From Spirochaetales bacterium (lineage in GTDB: Bacteria; Spirochaetota; Spirochaetia; DSM-2461), in assembly GCA_016936555.1 (NCBI GenBank), contig JAFGXR010000034.1:1-64000 (forward strand): a stretch of 64,000 nt of DNA, read 5' to 3'. This document shows, piece by piece, positions 36,213-45,199 of the stretch. The notes beneath the pieces are model-generated. The model did not search any database, was not told the origin of the DNA, and saw only the letters and a program-made list of their open reading frames with translations. The position numbers and the translations under genes are program-made. How positions within the stretch are numbered: the stretch's first letter is position 1; each line of letters opens with the position of its first letter.

Positions 36213-36226
36213 TGTATTACCGTATT
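36213..36226. promoter_or_regulatory. Motif shared with the fab promoter, upstream of etfB
   Basis: GTATTACCGTATTG, against GTAATAACCGTATTG at 33296-33310 in the fab promoter (one gap, one substitution). It lies within GGTTGTATT ... AAATAACC, a loose inverted repeat. Candidate binding site for a common regulator of fatty-acid synthesis and acyl-CoA dehydrogenation. Confidence 0.45.
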
Positions 36227-36261
36227 GAAAATAACCTAACAAAAAGTATCTGGAGGATATG

Positions 36262-37080
36262 ATGGGTCTGAATTTGGTGGTGCTTGTAAAACAGGTGCCT
36301 GATACTCAAAACATAACCGGCGAAGCTATGAAGGAAGACGGAACAGTCAACAGAGGAGCTCTCCCGGCGATTTTCAACCCCGAGGATCTCTACGCGCTGG
36401 AAGCGGCACTTAGAGTCAAAGAAGCTGCACCCGGTTCGAAAGTTCACGTGCTGACGATGGGTCCCCCGTCGGCGGAGCAGGTTCTGAAGGAATCATTGTA
36501 CAGAGGGGCCGATTCGGTCGCCCTCATAACCGACAGAAAGTTCGCCGGCGCCGATACTCTGGCGACATCCTACGCTCTCAAATGCGCCATCGAAACAACG
36601 GGAAAGTACGATATCGTTTTCTGCGGACGCCAGGCTATTGACGGCGATACGGCCCAGGTCGGTCCCCAGACGGCAGAAAAGCTAGGCATAAACCAGATCA
36701 CCTGTGTGGATCACATCGAGCAGACCGATGAAGATTCCCTCATTGCCAGAAGGTCCATAGAAGGCGGTTTCGAAGTTGTCAAATCGGCCTATCCCGTTCT
36801 CGTCACCATGACCGATGAAGGTCACGTTCCCCGGACATCCTCCGCCATCAAAGTCATGACATATAAAAACAAAAAAGCCGGCGATCCGGAAATCCCCATG
36901 TGGAGTATTGAACATATCGGCGCCGATTTCGAAGCCTGCGGGCTCAAAGGCTCTCCCACGAAAGTAAAAGAGATCGAATCGGTCGTCCTGAAAGCCCAGG
37001 AGCTTCAGATGATTGAGAACAGCGACGAAGGCCTCAGCAATCTTATGCACAGCCTTATTGCGGATCACACGTTAGGATAG
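36262..37080 (+). CDS. etfB: Electron transfer flavoprotein beta subunit
   Basis: 272 residues from MGLNLVVLVKQVPDTQ. It carries the ETF-beta signature region (VPRTSSAIKVMTYKNK) and FCGRQAIDGDTAQVGPQTAEKLG. Together with EtfA it forms the soluble FAD-containing carrier that exchanges electrons with acyl-CoA dehydrogenase. The second of two adjacent ATG codons is chosen because GGAGG is then 5 bases away instead of 2. First gene of etfB-etfA-acyl-CoA dehydrogenase. Confidence 0.93.
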   Translation: MGLNLVVLVKQVPDTQNITGEAMKEDGTVNRGALPAIFNPEDLYALEAALRVKEAAPGSKVHVLTMGPPSAEQVLKESLYRGADSVALITDRKFAGADTLATSYALKCAIETTGKYDIVFCGRQAIDGDTAQVGPQTAEKLGINQITCVDHIEQTDEDSLIARRSIEGGFEVVKSAYPVLVTMTDEGHVPRTSSAIKVMTYKNKKAGDPEIPMWSIEHIGADFEACGLKGSPTKVKEIESVVLKAQELQMIENSDEGLSNLMHSLIADHTLG

Positions 37081-37093
37081 AGGAGAGAAGATT

Positions 37094-38119
37094 ATGAGCA
37101 ACAATATATGGGTTTTCATCCAGCAGGATGACGGCAAAATAGCCGATGTCAGCCTGCAGCTTGTCAGCAAGGCTACAGATCTGGCCCGGGATTACAACAG
37201 CAGAACCGGAGAATCCGTTCAGGTGGAAGCGCTTCTCTTCGGAGAAAATATCAAAGGACTGGCGGCAGAGCCTGTCAAATACGGAGCGGAAAAAGTTTAC
37301 TGTGTCGATGATAGGCGGCTGAAACACTACACGCCCGTCCCCTTTACCAAAGTTCTGATCGATCTGATTCAGAAAGAAAATCCTCAGATTATCCTCTACG
37401 GTGCCACGACAACCGGAAGAGATCTCGGCCCCCGCGTTGCCTCCGCCCTTAAGGTAGGGCTTACGGCCGACTGTACAGACCTTCAGATAGGCGATTACGA
37501 ATCAAAAGGGGAAACCTACAGCAATATCCTCTACCAGATACGTCCCGCTTTCGGGGGAAATATCGTGGCGACCATTGTCGCTCCCGAGAAAAAGCCCCAG
37601 ATGGCGACAGTCCGCGAAGGGGTTATGAAACTCAACGAACCGGATTTTTCGAGGAAAGGGGAAATCGCCGATGTCCCGTCTATTGTTGAGGATGCCGATT
37701 GTCTGACGGAAATCCTCGAGCGGGTCCAGCAGGAGAAAGCGGTCAATCTCACAGCATCCCAGATCATCGTCGCCGGCGGTATGGGCGTGGGAACCAAAGA
37801 GGGATTCGATATCATCGCAGACTTCGCCAGAACAATCGGAGCCGATCTGGCGGCCTCGCGGGCCGCCGTCGATGCGGGATTCATCCATAAGGACCACCAG
37901 GTCGGGCAGACCGGCGTCACCGTCCGGCCCAAACTGTACATCGCCTGCGGAATTTCCGGGGCCATCCAGCACAGAGCCGGTATGGACCAGAGCGCCAAGA
38001 TCATCGCCATCAACAATGATCCCGACGCGCCTATCTTCCAGATCGCCCATTACGGCATCGTCGGAGAGATTAACGACGTCATCCCCAAACTGAAAAAAGC
38101 CTTTACGGCAAAAGCATAA
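37094..38119 (+). CDS. etfA: Electron transfer flavoprotein alpha subunit
   Basis: 341 residues. The N-terminal Rossmann-like domain is followed by the C-terminal FAD domain with VAGGMGVGTKEGFDII, AASRAAVDAGFI, VGQTGVTVRPKLYIACGISGAIQH and IIAINNDPDAPIF, all diagnostic. It pairs with EtfB encoded 13 bp upstream. Whether this ETF is a plain carrier or a bifurcating type cannot be decided here. Confidence 0.95.
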   Translation: MSNNIWVFIQQDDGKIADVSLQLVSKATDLARDYNSRTGESVQVEALLFGENIKGLAAEPVKYGAEKVYCVDDRRLKHYTPVPFTKVLIDLIQKENPQIILYGATTTGRDLGPRVASALKVGLTADCTDLQIGDYESKGETYSNILYQIRPAFGGNIVATIVAPEKKPQMATVREGVMKLNEPDFSRKGEIADVPSIVEDADCLTEILERVQQEKAVNLTASQIIVAGGMGVGTKEGFDIIADFARTIGADLAASRAAVDAGFIHKDHQVGQTGVTVRPKLYIACGISGAIQHRAGMDQSAKIIAINNDPDAPIFQIAHYGIVGEINDVIPKLKKAFTAKA

Positions 38120-38131
38120 GGAGTCCGATCA

Positions 38132-39841
38132 ATGGCCAATTTTCTACACGACAACGAAGATATACTGTTCCACCTGGAACATATGGATATGGACAGAGTC
38201 ATCACTCTGAAGGAACTGGAGTTCGCCGACAGAGGCAAATATCCCCATGCCCCCAATGATATTGACGATGCCAGGGATTCCTATAAAAAAGTCCTGGAGA
38301 TCGTCGGAGAAATCTGCGGTGATTACCTGGCCCCCCAGGCTGCTGAAATCGACAAAGAGGGAGTCAAACTCATCAACGGAGAAGTCCAGTACGCGAAGGG
38401 AACAGCCGAAGTTCTCGACCTCTTCGCCAAGGCCGATCTGATGGGCTTCGCCCTTCCGCGAAAATACGGAGGATTGAACTTCCCCACTCTCATGACTTCC
38501 ATCGCCGCCGAAATGGTTATGAGAGCCGACGGTTCATTTCTCAATTTCGGTCTCCAGCAGGACATTGCCGAAACCATCAACAAATTTGCTTCGGAAGAGC
38601 AGAAAATGAAATACCTTCCCAAGCTCTGTACCGGTGAGCACGGCTCCTCCATGATCCTCACCGAACCGGATGCCGGATCGGACCTTCCCGCCGTTGCCCT
38701 GAGAGCCTATCAGGATGAGAGCGGGCAGTGGTATCTCCACGGGGTCAAGAGATTCATCACCAACGGATGCGGGGAAATCGGACTGGTTCTGGCCCGTTCC
38801 GAAGATAAAACAGGGGCCAGAGGGCTTTCCCAGTTCATCTATAAAAGAGATTCGAAGATGGTTATCCGCCGTCTCGAAGACAAACTGGGGATCCACGGTT
38901 CACCGACCTGTGAGCTCCAGTTCAACGACGCGCCCTGCGAACTCATGGGAGAGAGGGGACGGGGTCTCACGGAATACACCATGTGGCTGATGAACAGCGC
39001 CCGCCTGGGAATCGGCGCCCAGGCCGTGGGAATCGCCGAAGCGGCTTACAGAGAAGCGGCGAAATACGCCTCGGAAAGAGAACAGTTCGGCAAGAGCATC
39101 GACACCATGGTTCCCGTTTACGAAATGCTGACTGATATGAAAGTGTCCATTGAAGCGGGACGGACCCTCCTCTACGAGACCGCCAGAGTCGTCGATATAA
39201 AAGAAGGCCTGGAGCATATGGCTGAGGTATATCCCGAAAGAGCCGCTGAGCTGAAAAGCGATATGAAGCTCTACAGGAAACTCGCCGGTCTGCTCACGCC
39301 CATGGTAAAAGCCTACGCAACGGAAATGTGCAACAAAGTCGCCTACGATGCTATCCAGATCCACGGCGGAACAGGCTATATGCGGGAGTTCAACGTGGAA
39401 CGCCATGCCCGGGATGCGAGAATCACCAATATCTACGAAGGGACAACTCAGCTCCAGATCGTCGCGGCCAGCCCCGGCGTCACGTCCGGTACGGCGAAAA
39501 TGCTGATCGATGAATACGATCAGGAAGATAACAGCCACATGGGAGAAACTCTCGCTCTTGTCAGAGAGGCGAAAGAGAAACTCTACGCCACAGTAGAGCT
39601 GGTCAACTCGGCGAAAAACAAAGTGTACAGCGACTACCATTCTCAGAGACTGGTTGAAATGGCAACAGCCATTATCCAGTCCTACCTGATGATGAGAGAC
39701 GGGAAGCACAGCGACAGGAAGAAAAAGGTCGCCGAGCTTCATATCGAAAAAGCCTGCTCACTGGTTGAACACCACAGGCACTTCATCGCGGAGGGAAGAG
39801 CCGTACTGCTCGACCACTACAAAGAGATTATCGGGGTATAA
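38132..39841 (+). CDS. Acyl-CoA dehydrogenase (long form, ~570 aa)
   Basis: 569-residue flavoenzyme oxidising acyl-CoA to enoyl-CoA, or reducing enoyl-CoA with ETF. Motifs: MILTEPDAGSD and KRFITNG in the middle domain, GTGYMREFNVERHARDARI, and the catalytic-base region NIYEGTTQLQIV. The ~120-residue C-terminal extension after this, and the N-terminal insert, match long acyl-CoA dehydrogenases found beside etfBA. It sits 12 bp after etfA and is followed by a strong terminator. The substrate is unknown. A fermentative redox role is plausible. Confidence 0.92.
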   Translation: MANFLHDNEDILFHLEHMDMDRVITLKELEFADRGKYPHAPNDIDDARDSYKKVLEIVGEICGDYLAPQAAEIDKEGVKLINGEVQYAKGTAEVLDLFAKADLMGFALPRKYGGLNFPTLMTSIAAEMVMRADGSFLNFGLQQDIAETINKFASEEQKMKYLPKLCTGEHGSSMILTEPDAGSDLPAVALRAYQDESGQWYLHGVKRFITNGCGEIGLVLARSEDKTGARGLSQFIYKRDSKMVIRRLEDKLGIHGSPTCELQFNDAPCELMGERGRGLTEYTMWLMNSARLGIGAQAVGIAEAAYREAAKYASEREQFGKSIDTMVPVYEMLTDMKVSIEAGRTLLYETARVVDIKEGLEHMAEVYPERAAELKSDMKLYRKLAGLLTPMVKAYATEMCNKVAYDAIQIHGGTGYMREFNVERHARDARITNIYEGTTQLQIVAASPGVTSGTAKMLIDEYDQEDNSHMGETLALVREAKEKLYATVELVNSAKNKVYSDYHSQRLVEMATAIIQSYLMMRDGKHSDRKKKVAELHIEKACSLVEHHRHFIAEGRAVLLDHYKEIIGV

Positions 39842-39860
39842 TCTATCCCTTGAATCTTAT

Positions 39861-39888
39861 GGACCGCCGGCCGGCGGTCCTTTTTTTT
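39861..39888 (+). terminator. Terminator of the etf operon
   Basis: Perfect 10-bp palindromic stem GGACCGCCGG/CCGGCGGTCC, followed by eight Ts, 20 bases after the dehydrogenase stop. Confidence 0.92.
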
Positions 39889-39919
39889 CGATACATCACC
39901 CTATGGCTCATTTCCGAAC

Positions 39920-40732
39920 TCACTCTTCTACAGAGAATCCGGAATATTTGATCTCCAGATCAGCAAAATCCCTTTCCCGCGAGACGGAAATTTCTGTCCA
40001 GATCCGTTCTGCAAGATCCCGATCGCTTCTGACCAGTTGATCGGAAAGCATGAGATAGTACTCTTTCGTTACCACAGGAGGCGTCACCTTGATAATATCC
40101 CCATAATTACGACTATTGCTCCGAAGGATGCTGTCCCCTGTAATATCCTGGACAACAATTCCTTCCAGCCTGCGGTTTTCCAGCATCAGGAAGCCCCCTT
40201 CGGTACTCTGGAATTCAAAAACCTCATATCCTGAGCGCGCCAGATCTCCGACTATAGAGTAACCGAGTGGCGCGCCGAGTGAATTCCTGGAATATCCGGT
40301 AAAGAGGGTGCCGTTCCAATCGAGCATGGCATCGGCTTTTTTATAGAGAGAATAGGAGATGACAGCCATGCTTCTGGATTTATCCACCTCTCCTTCATGA
40401 GTTCCGTCAAGGGTCGGATACCATCCGATTTCCAGTCTGTCCCGGCTGTAGCTGGCATTGAATATACCATCGACCAGATTATTGCCCAGGCTGTAGAGGC
40501 ATCTGGGCCATGGAAGGCGAACCAGTTCGATGGTCAATCCCTCTATGGACTCTTCCAGCATCTGAACCATTTCAACAGCTATTCCGGGGTAATTTTCCGG
40601 TATCAGACCTCCGGAGCCGAGATAGTAGGGAGGCTGTTCCTTGTCTTCATAGGCTATGACAATATTTTCTCCCCGGAGAATTTGATGGAATGAGATGAAA
40701 ACAATAATTAAAAGCCATAGATATTTATTCAC
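39920..40732 (-). CDS. Periplasmic solute-binding protein, family 3 (orphan)
   Basis: 270 residues starting from GTG with GGAAG upstream and TATAAT about 16 bp earlier. Signal peptide (YLWLLIIVFISFHQILRG), then NIVIAYEDKEQPPYYL, a first-lobe pattern of family 3 binding proteins, and PWPRCLYSLGNNLVDGIF. It is a second orphan of the type seen at 6345. No transporter genes adjoin it. It may act with a sensor or remote permease (inference). Confidence 0.72.
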   Translation of the reverse strand: MNKYLWLLIIVFISFHQILRGENIVIAYEDKEQPPYYLGSGGLIPENYPGIAVEMVQMLEESIEGLTIELVRLPWPRCLYSLGNNLVDGIFNASYSRDRLEIGWYPTLDGTHEGEVDKSRSMAVISYSLYKKADAMLDWNGTLFTGYSRNSLGAPLGYSIVGDLARSGYEVFEFQSTEGGFLMLENRRLEGIVVQDITGDSILRSNSRNYGDIIKVTPPVVTKEYYLMLSDQLVRSDRDLAERIWTEISVSRERDFADLEIKYSGFSVEE

Positions 40733-40776
40733 AATGCTTCCGCCTTCAATTATACATTAAAAGCGTTTATGATTGT

Positions 40777-40805
40777 TTGCTTTTAAAACAGATTATTACG
40801 ATAAT
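40777..40805 (+). promoter_or_regulatory. Candidate leaderless promoter of the FapA-like gene
   Basis: TTGCTT (40777-40782), 17 bp, GATAAT (40800-40805), six bases (TGAAAT), ATG at 40812. No Shine-Dalgarno sequence. Confidence 0.6.
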
Positions 40806-40811
40806 TGAAAT

Positions 40812-42260
40812 ATGGCAGCCGATGAAGACCCGATTGGAGAACAGGTAGAAGAAGTCATTGAATCCCTTATGGAACAGGATTGCCCCGAACTGCAGGCTCT
40901 CGATGACGGGGAGGCTGATGAGCCGAACCGCGATGGTTCCGTGGAAATTCATATAAGCCCCGATAAAATGTTTGTGCTGGCCACGTTTTTCCCCCATCTC
41001 GGATCAGGGAAACGACAGAGTGCAGCAGATATCGTATCTGTTCTGACAGAACAGGGGATCGACCGGAGTCTTATCAGGAAAGAAGTCATTGATGATGCAT
41101 TGTGGAACTGCGAGAAAAACTCCAGCTCCCTGAAGGATGTGGAAGTGGCCAGAGGCATTGAGCCGGCCGACGGAGAGGAAGAACACATCAGTCTGCTTCT
41201 GAACCCCCGGCAGTACATCATGGCGATGAATCTCATTCGCAGGGATTTGAAAAAACAGAATGTCAATTACAGAAACTTCTCCCGTCTCTGTATTCTGGAA
41301 AAGAATACTCCTGTCGCCATCAAGTGCGATGCCATTCCCGGGAAAAACGGAATCAATGTTAAAGGAGAGGAAATTCCCTGCCGGATCAGACAGTTTGAAA
41401 CGGTCAGAATCGGCGACAACCTTGTACTGAATGACTCGGGTGATGTTCTGGCAGACAGGCATGGGGAGTTCGTCTATGAAAATGGAACAATATCCATCAA
41501 CGAAGTCCTCACACTGCGAAAGGGTGTAAATTACCATACGGGAAATATCCATTTTCCCGGCGCCGTTGAAATTTTCGGAGAGGTGGAGGACGGATTCAAG
41601 ATTCAGGCCGGAAAGGATATCCATGTCCATGAGACCCTTGCGGCATCTGACATTCTCTGCGGGGGAAATCTGACAATTCACGGCGGCGGCATAATCGGAA
41701 GAAAGGAACACAAGGTTATCGTCGAGGAAAGGACTGAGGCCAATTTTGTCGAAAGAGTCCATCTGGAATCCAGGAAAGGCATTCTGATTAAAAAGGAAGC
41801 CTATCTGTCCTACCTGTACACAAATGGAAAAGTCGTCTTTCAGCCCGGGGGAAAGCTTATCGGAGGAGAGACCTACAGCCAGAACGGTCTGGAAGTCACA
41901 GACCTGGGAAATGATAAAAACCTGAAAACTGAAGTCTATACGGGCATCGATTACAAGCTGATGAAAATGCTCATCCAGATAAAATCCTTCCGCGATTCCC
42001 TGCTCCAGCTGCAGGCGCAGAAACCCTCCGATGAAAAACTGAAGTTCGACGAACAGATTCTCAAATGCAACCTGAGCATGGAATACCTGCTTGAGCATCT
42101 GGACCACGATGAACAGGCACAGATAATAATAAGCGGCACGGTTTATCCCGGCACGGTCATCCATATCTGCAATGCCAGACGGACCGTTACCGAAGAGATG
42201 AAAAGCGGAACATTCAAACTGGACAAGGGAAAGGGGATAATCGACTTTATTCCGTTCTGA
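40812..42260 (+). CDS. FapA/DUF342-family protein
   Basis: 482 residues. An acidic N-terminal region is followed by the FapA-type core: AIKCDAIPGKNGINVKGEEIPC, DRHGEFVYENGTISINEVLTL and VNYHTGNIHFPGAVEIFGEVEDGF. A polar right-handed beta-helix-like stretch with repeated hydrophobic strands follows. DUF342 proteins are widespread in spirochaetes and implicated in polymer or cell-surface control, with no settled biochemical role. It is convergent with the molybdenum hydroxylase small subunit and overlaps it by 14 bases. Candidate leaderless start. Confidence 0.85.
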   Translation: MAADEDPIGEQVEEVIESLMEQDCPELQALDDGEADEPNRDGSVEIHISPDKMFVLATFFPHLGSGKRQSAADIVSVLTEQGIDRSLIRKEVIDDALWNCEKNSSSLKDVEVARGIEPADGEEEHISLLLNPRQYIMAMNLIRRDLKKQNVNYRNFSRLCILEKNTPVAIKCDAIPGKNGINVKGEEIPCRIRQFETVRIGDNLVLNDSGDVLADRHGEFVYENGTISINEVLTLRKGVNYHTGNIHFPGAVEIFGEVEDGFKIQAGKDIHVHETLAASDILCGGNLTIHGGGIIGRKEHKVIVEERTEANFVERVHLESRKGILIKKEAYLSYLYTNGKVVFQPGGKLIGGETYSQNGLEVTDLGNDKNLKTEVYTGIDYKLMKMLIQIKSFRDSLLQLQAQKPSDEKLKFDEQILKCNLSMEYLLEHLDHDEQAQIIISGTVYPGTVIHICNARRTVTEEMKSGTFKLDKGKGIIDFIPF

Positions 42261-42711
42261 CGATATAGAGCTCCACCGCATCGATAATCTGCTGATATCC
42301 CGTACAGCGGCAGAGATTCCCGCTGAATGCCTTGCGTATTTCATCCCGCGAGGGATGGGGATTCTTCTCCAGAAGGTCCAGCCCCTTCATAATCATACCG
42401 GGCGTACAGAATCCGCATTGAATGGCCCCGGAATCGATAAATGCCTGCTGAAGGGGGTGAAGCGTCCCGTCGGAGCTTTCCACGCCCTCGATAGTGACAA
42501 CTGATTTTCCAACGACTTTACTCAGGGGAACCACACAGGATTTTTTGGCCGCTCCGTCGATCAATACCGTACAGGCGCCGCAGGCCCCTACTCCGCAGCC
42601 GTTTTTGGTTCCCGTCAGTTCCAGGTCCTCGCGGATGTAGTTGAGAAGTTTTTTATCCAGAAGAGAGTCGTCAAAATGGTAGACCCTGCCGTTTACTGTT
42701 ATCTCGTTCAT
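42247..42711 (-). CDS. Molybdenum hydroxylase [2Fe-2S] subunit (xanthine dehydrogenase type)
   Basis: 154 residues. The N-terminal plant-type ferredoxin cluster (GTKNGCGVGACGACTVLIDG...KSC) and C-terminal helical cluster (QCGFCTPGMIM, NLCRCTGYQQI) are both complete. It transfers electrons from the molybdenum centre to an acceptor. Its start overlaps the stop of the large subunit (ATGA), so the two are translated together. There is no FAD-binding subunit in the window. Confidence 0.93.
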   Translation of the reverse strand: MNEITVNGRVYHFDDSLLDKKLLNYIREDLELTGTKNGCGVGACGACTVLIDGAAKKSCVVPLSKVVGKSVVTIEGVESSDGTLHPLQQAFIDSGAIQCGFCTPGMIMKGLDLLEKNPHPSRDEIRKAFSGNLCRCTGYQQIIDAVELYIVRTE

Positions 42712-44966
42712 TCTGCTGCTCCTTCCAGTTTGATGGGCAGGGAGAACTGCCGCACTCCCGTAGCGTTATAGATGGCATTGGCAATGGCTGCCGCGGCTAT
42801 TTCCGTTGCCGGCTCGCCTATTCCCTTCACTCCCGAAGGAGTGGTTCTGTCCTCGTTTTCGATAATGATCGCTTCGATTTCCGGCATATCCACCGATTTG
42901 GGAATCCTGTATTTGTTGAAGTTCGGGTTCATGATTTTCCCGCCTTCAATCTGAAGGTCTTCCGTCAGAGCCATTCCCAGTCCCTGGGCGATGCCGCCGT
43001 AGATCTGTCCTTTCACCAGCTCGGGATTGATAGCCCGCCCCACATCGTGGCCGGCTGTGGCCTTGATCACTTTGACTTTCCCTGTCTTTTTATTGACGGT
43101 CAATTCCACGACGTTACAGCTGTAGACGTAGGTGAAGTAAGCGTCGCCCGCGCCGACTTCATCATCCCAGGAGACCCGCGGAGCTTTGTACTCGCCGAAG
43201 GCGAAGGGATAAGTTCTGTGGAGAAACATCCTGTGCATGGCCTCTTCCCAGGTGAGAGAATAACTTCCCCCGGCCACGAGCCTGTCCTTTTCAAAACGGA
43301 TGTCTTCGGGGTCGCAGCGGAAATCGTCGCTCAGAGTTTCCCGGATGATCTTCTTGAGCTTTGCCGAGGCTTTCCGGACGGCGCTGACCCCCATCATGGT
43401 TCCCCGCGTCGCCACGGTGGTTCCGCTGTCGGGTATGGAGGTTGTGGACGACCGGTTGTAGCGGATACGCGAAAGGGGAACATCAAACTCCTCGGCCAGC
43501 GCCAGCATCATAACCGACTGGGCGCCCTGCCCGTTCTCGTGAATCCCCGTATCGAGTACGATCGATCCGTCGAACTGGCAGTTGACCATACAGGCGGCGA
43601 AATCGAGACCTTCCGCACCGACACTGGATCCCCTGTAGGAGATAGCCAGCCCCGTGCCGTATAATTCATCGCTATCGGATTTTCCCCGGCTGCTCTTCTT
43701 CACATTTTCAAGATACCCCGATCTGGCTATGACCTTGTCCATGACCTCTTCCATGGAGACGATATGGCTGTCCAGCTTCTGGCCGGTAATGGTGATACTG
43801 TCCTGCCGGACCATATTGATCCGCCGGAACTCCACGGGATCCAAATCCAGTTCCTCGGCGCAGATATCCATCATCTGCTCGATGGCGAAGTTGACCTGAG
43901 GCGTTCCGAACCCCCTCATGGCGCCGGTGAAAACATTGTTCGTTGCCACTCCGATCACATCGGTATGGACGTTGTCCACGACATAAGGGCCGGCGCACTG
44001 GGCGGTGGACCGCCAGGTGGACCAGGGCGTGGTGGAAGTGATCCCCCCCGACTCGGAGAGCATATAGGTATTGAGGGCGAGAATTTTTCCCTCAGGGGAA
44101 AGACCGTATTTATATTTCATGATGTAGGGGTTGCGCTTGTAGCTCTCCCGGAAAGACCACTCGCGGTCGTATAGGATTTTTACGGGGACCCGGAGCAGAG
44201 ACGCGGCGAGAGCGGCCCGTGCGGCGATGACCGAAATGGTGTCGTCCTTTCCTCCGAAACTGCCTCCCGTCGGGTGACTGTAGACGACGAAATCGGCAAA
44301 CTGGCGGTTCAGAAAGGCGGAACAGTATCGCCTCGTACTGAAGGGGTGCTGGAATGTCCCGTAAAGCTCGATCGTCCCGTCAGTCAAGGGATTGGCGAAA
44401 GCGCACTCCGGTTCCATATAGGCGTGTTCCACGAAAGGCGTACGGAATTCTCTCTCGACGATTTTGTAACAGGCGGGAAACACCGCTTCGGCATTTCCCC
44501 GGCGCACATGATGATGGGTCACCTTATTCCCGGGAAACTTTTCGTTTACCAGATTGGATTTTGCTCCCAAAGCAGTTTTCTGATCGAGAACCGGTTCCAG
44601 CTCTTTCAGCTCCCATTTGACAAGGGCGGCAGCCTGAAGTGCGATGTCTCTCGTATCGGCCACCACCAGAGCTATAACATCGCCGTGATAGCGGATCTTC
44701 TCCCTGGCGAAGATATAGTGGTCGTGCTCGATCTGGCCCCATGCCGGCTCGCCGGGCACATCTTTCCAGGTGAGAACTTTTCTCACGCCCGGGAAGGATT
44801 CCGCTTCAGCCGTATCGATACCGAGAATTTCTGCGTGAACCGAATCGGTGTAGACGGGAACACCGTGTATCATACCGTGAAACGTATAATCGTCTGCGTA
44901 TTTAGCCCGGCCGGTGACTTTCGCGACCGCATCATTGCGAAATACTTTCTTCTCTGAATCTTCCAT
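42708..44966 (-). CDS. Molybdenum hydroxylase large subunit (xanthine dehydrogenase type)
   Basis: 752 residues from MEDSEKKVFRNDAV. The N-terminal domain (KVTGRAKYADD) is followed by the Mo-cofactor-binding domain: PTGGSFGGKDD, GAMRGFGTPQ, IHENGQGAQS and the catalytic-Glu loop GVKGIGEPATEIAAAAIANA. It probably hydroxylates a purine such as xanthine or hypoxanthine, judged by the divergent NCS2 permease. Nicotinate- or aldehyde-type substrates are possible. The in-frame extension to 44993 is rejected because GGAGG lies about ten bases before this ATG. Confidence 0.9.
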   Translation of the reverse strand: MEDSEKKVFRNDAVAKVTGRAKYADDYTFHGMIHGVPVYTDSVHAEILGIDTAEAESFPGVRKVLTWKDVPGEPAWGQIEHDHYIFAREKIRYHGDVIALVVADTRDIALQAAALVKWELKELEPVLDQKTALGAKSNLVNEKFPGNKVTHHHVRRGNAEAVFPACYKIVEREFRTPFVEHAYMEPECAFANPLTDGTIELYGTFQHPFSTRRYCSAFLNRQFADFVVYSHPTGGSFGGKDDTISVIAARAALAASLLRVPVKILYDREWSFRESYKRNPYIMKYKYGLSPEGKILALNTYMLSESGGITSTTPWSTWRSTAQCAGPYVVDNVHTDVIGVATNNVFTGAMRGFGTPQVNFAIEQMMDICAEELDLDPVEFRRINMVRQDSITITGQKLDSHIVSMEEVMDKVIARSGYLENVKKSSRGKSDSDELYGTGLAISYRGSSVGAEGLDFAACMVNCQFDGSIVLDTGIHENGQGAQSVMMLALAEEFDVPLSRIRYNRSSTTSIPDSGTTVATRGTMMGVSAVRKASAKLKKIIRETLSDDFRCDPEDIRFEKDRLVAGGSYSLTWEEAMHRMFLHRTYPFAFGEYKAPRVSWDDEVGAGDAYFTYVYSCNVVELTVNKKTGKVKVIKATAGHDVGRAINPELVKGQIYGGIAQGLGMALTEDLQIEGGKIMNPNFNKYRIPKSVDMPEIEAIIIENEDRTTPSGVKGIGEPATEIAAAAIANAIYNATGVRQFSLPIKLEGAAE

Positions 44967-45160
44967 AATCAGGCAGCCTCCAAAGGTAAACAAGTTCTTA
45001 TCGCAATCTTTCTATTTGAATTGAAAAAGACAGGGAGAAATCAATAGTGAAAATTTATCCCTCAAAGTAAAAAATGTCAAGAAAATGCCGTCTCCATATT
45101 TACATTTTTCAGAATATCAGACATTCTGTCAATTTTTGCTGTCGCGATTCTGAAATCCGT

Positions 45161-45182
45161 TATACAATAGACAAAAATCTAT
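45161..45182 (+). promoter_or_regulatory. NCS2 permease promoter with inverted repeat
   Basis: A strong -10 TATACA (45161-45166) adjoins the inverted repeat ATAGA/TCTAT (45167-45171/45178-45182), which lies at the expected transcription start and could hold a repressor. A second TATACAA follows at 45180. GGAAGG precedes the ATG at 45200, so this mRNA has a leader. The 44967-45199 gap holds this promoter and that of the divergent hydroxylase. Confidence 0.45.
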
Positions 45183-45199
45183 ACAACGGAAGGTCAATA

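Larger units (their letters stand above)
35731..36261 (+). other. 531-bp intergenic region upstream of etfB
   Basis: It contains, in order, hairpin copy 2, the orphan C-terminal fragment on the minus strand, a perfect 9-bp hairpin at 36008-36032 (CTATCTGCC/GGCAGATAG, 7-nt loop, no T tract), an AT-rich stretch with TATAGAAT at 36193-36200 as a possible -10, and the motif shared with the fab promoter at 36213-36226. Confidence 0.55.

Noticed and set aside
41004-42344. Long antisense open frames opposite the FapA-like, acyl-CoA ligase, ABC ATPase and adenine deaminase genes
   Set aside because: They mirror strong genes on the other strand, lack ribosome sites and show no family motifs. They are codon-bias shadows.
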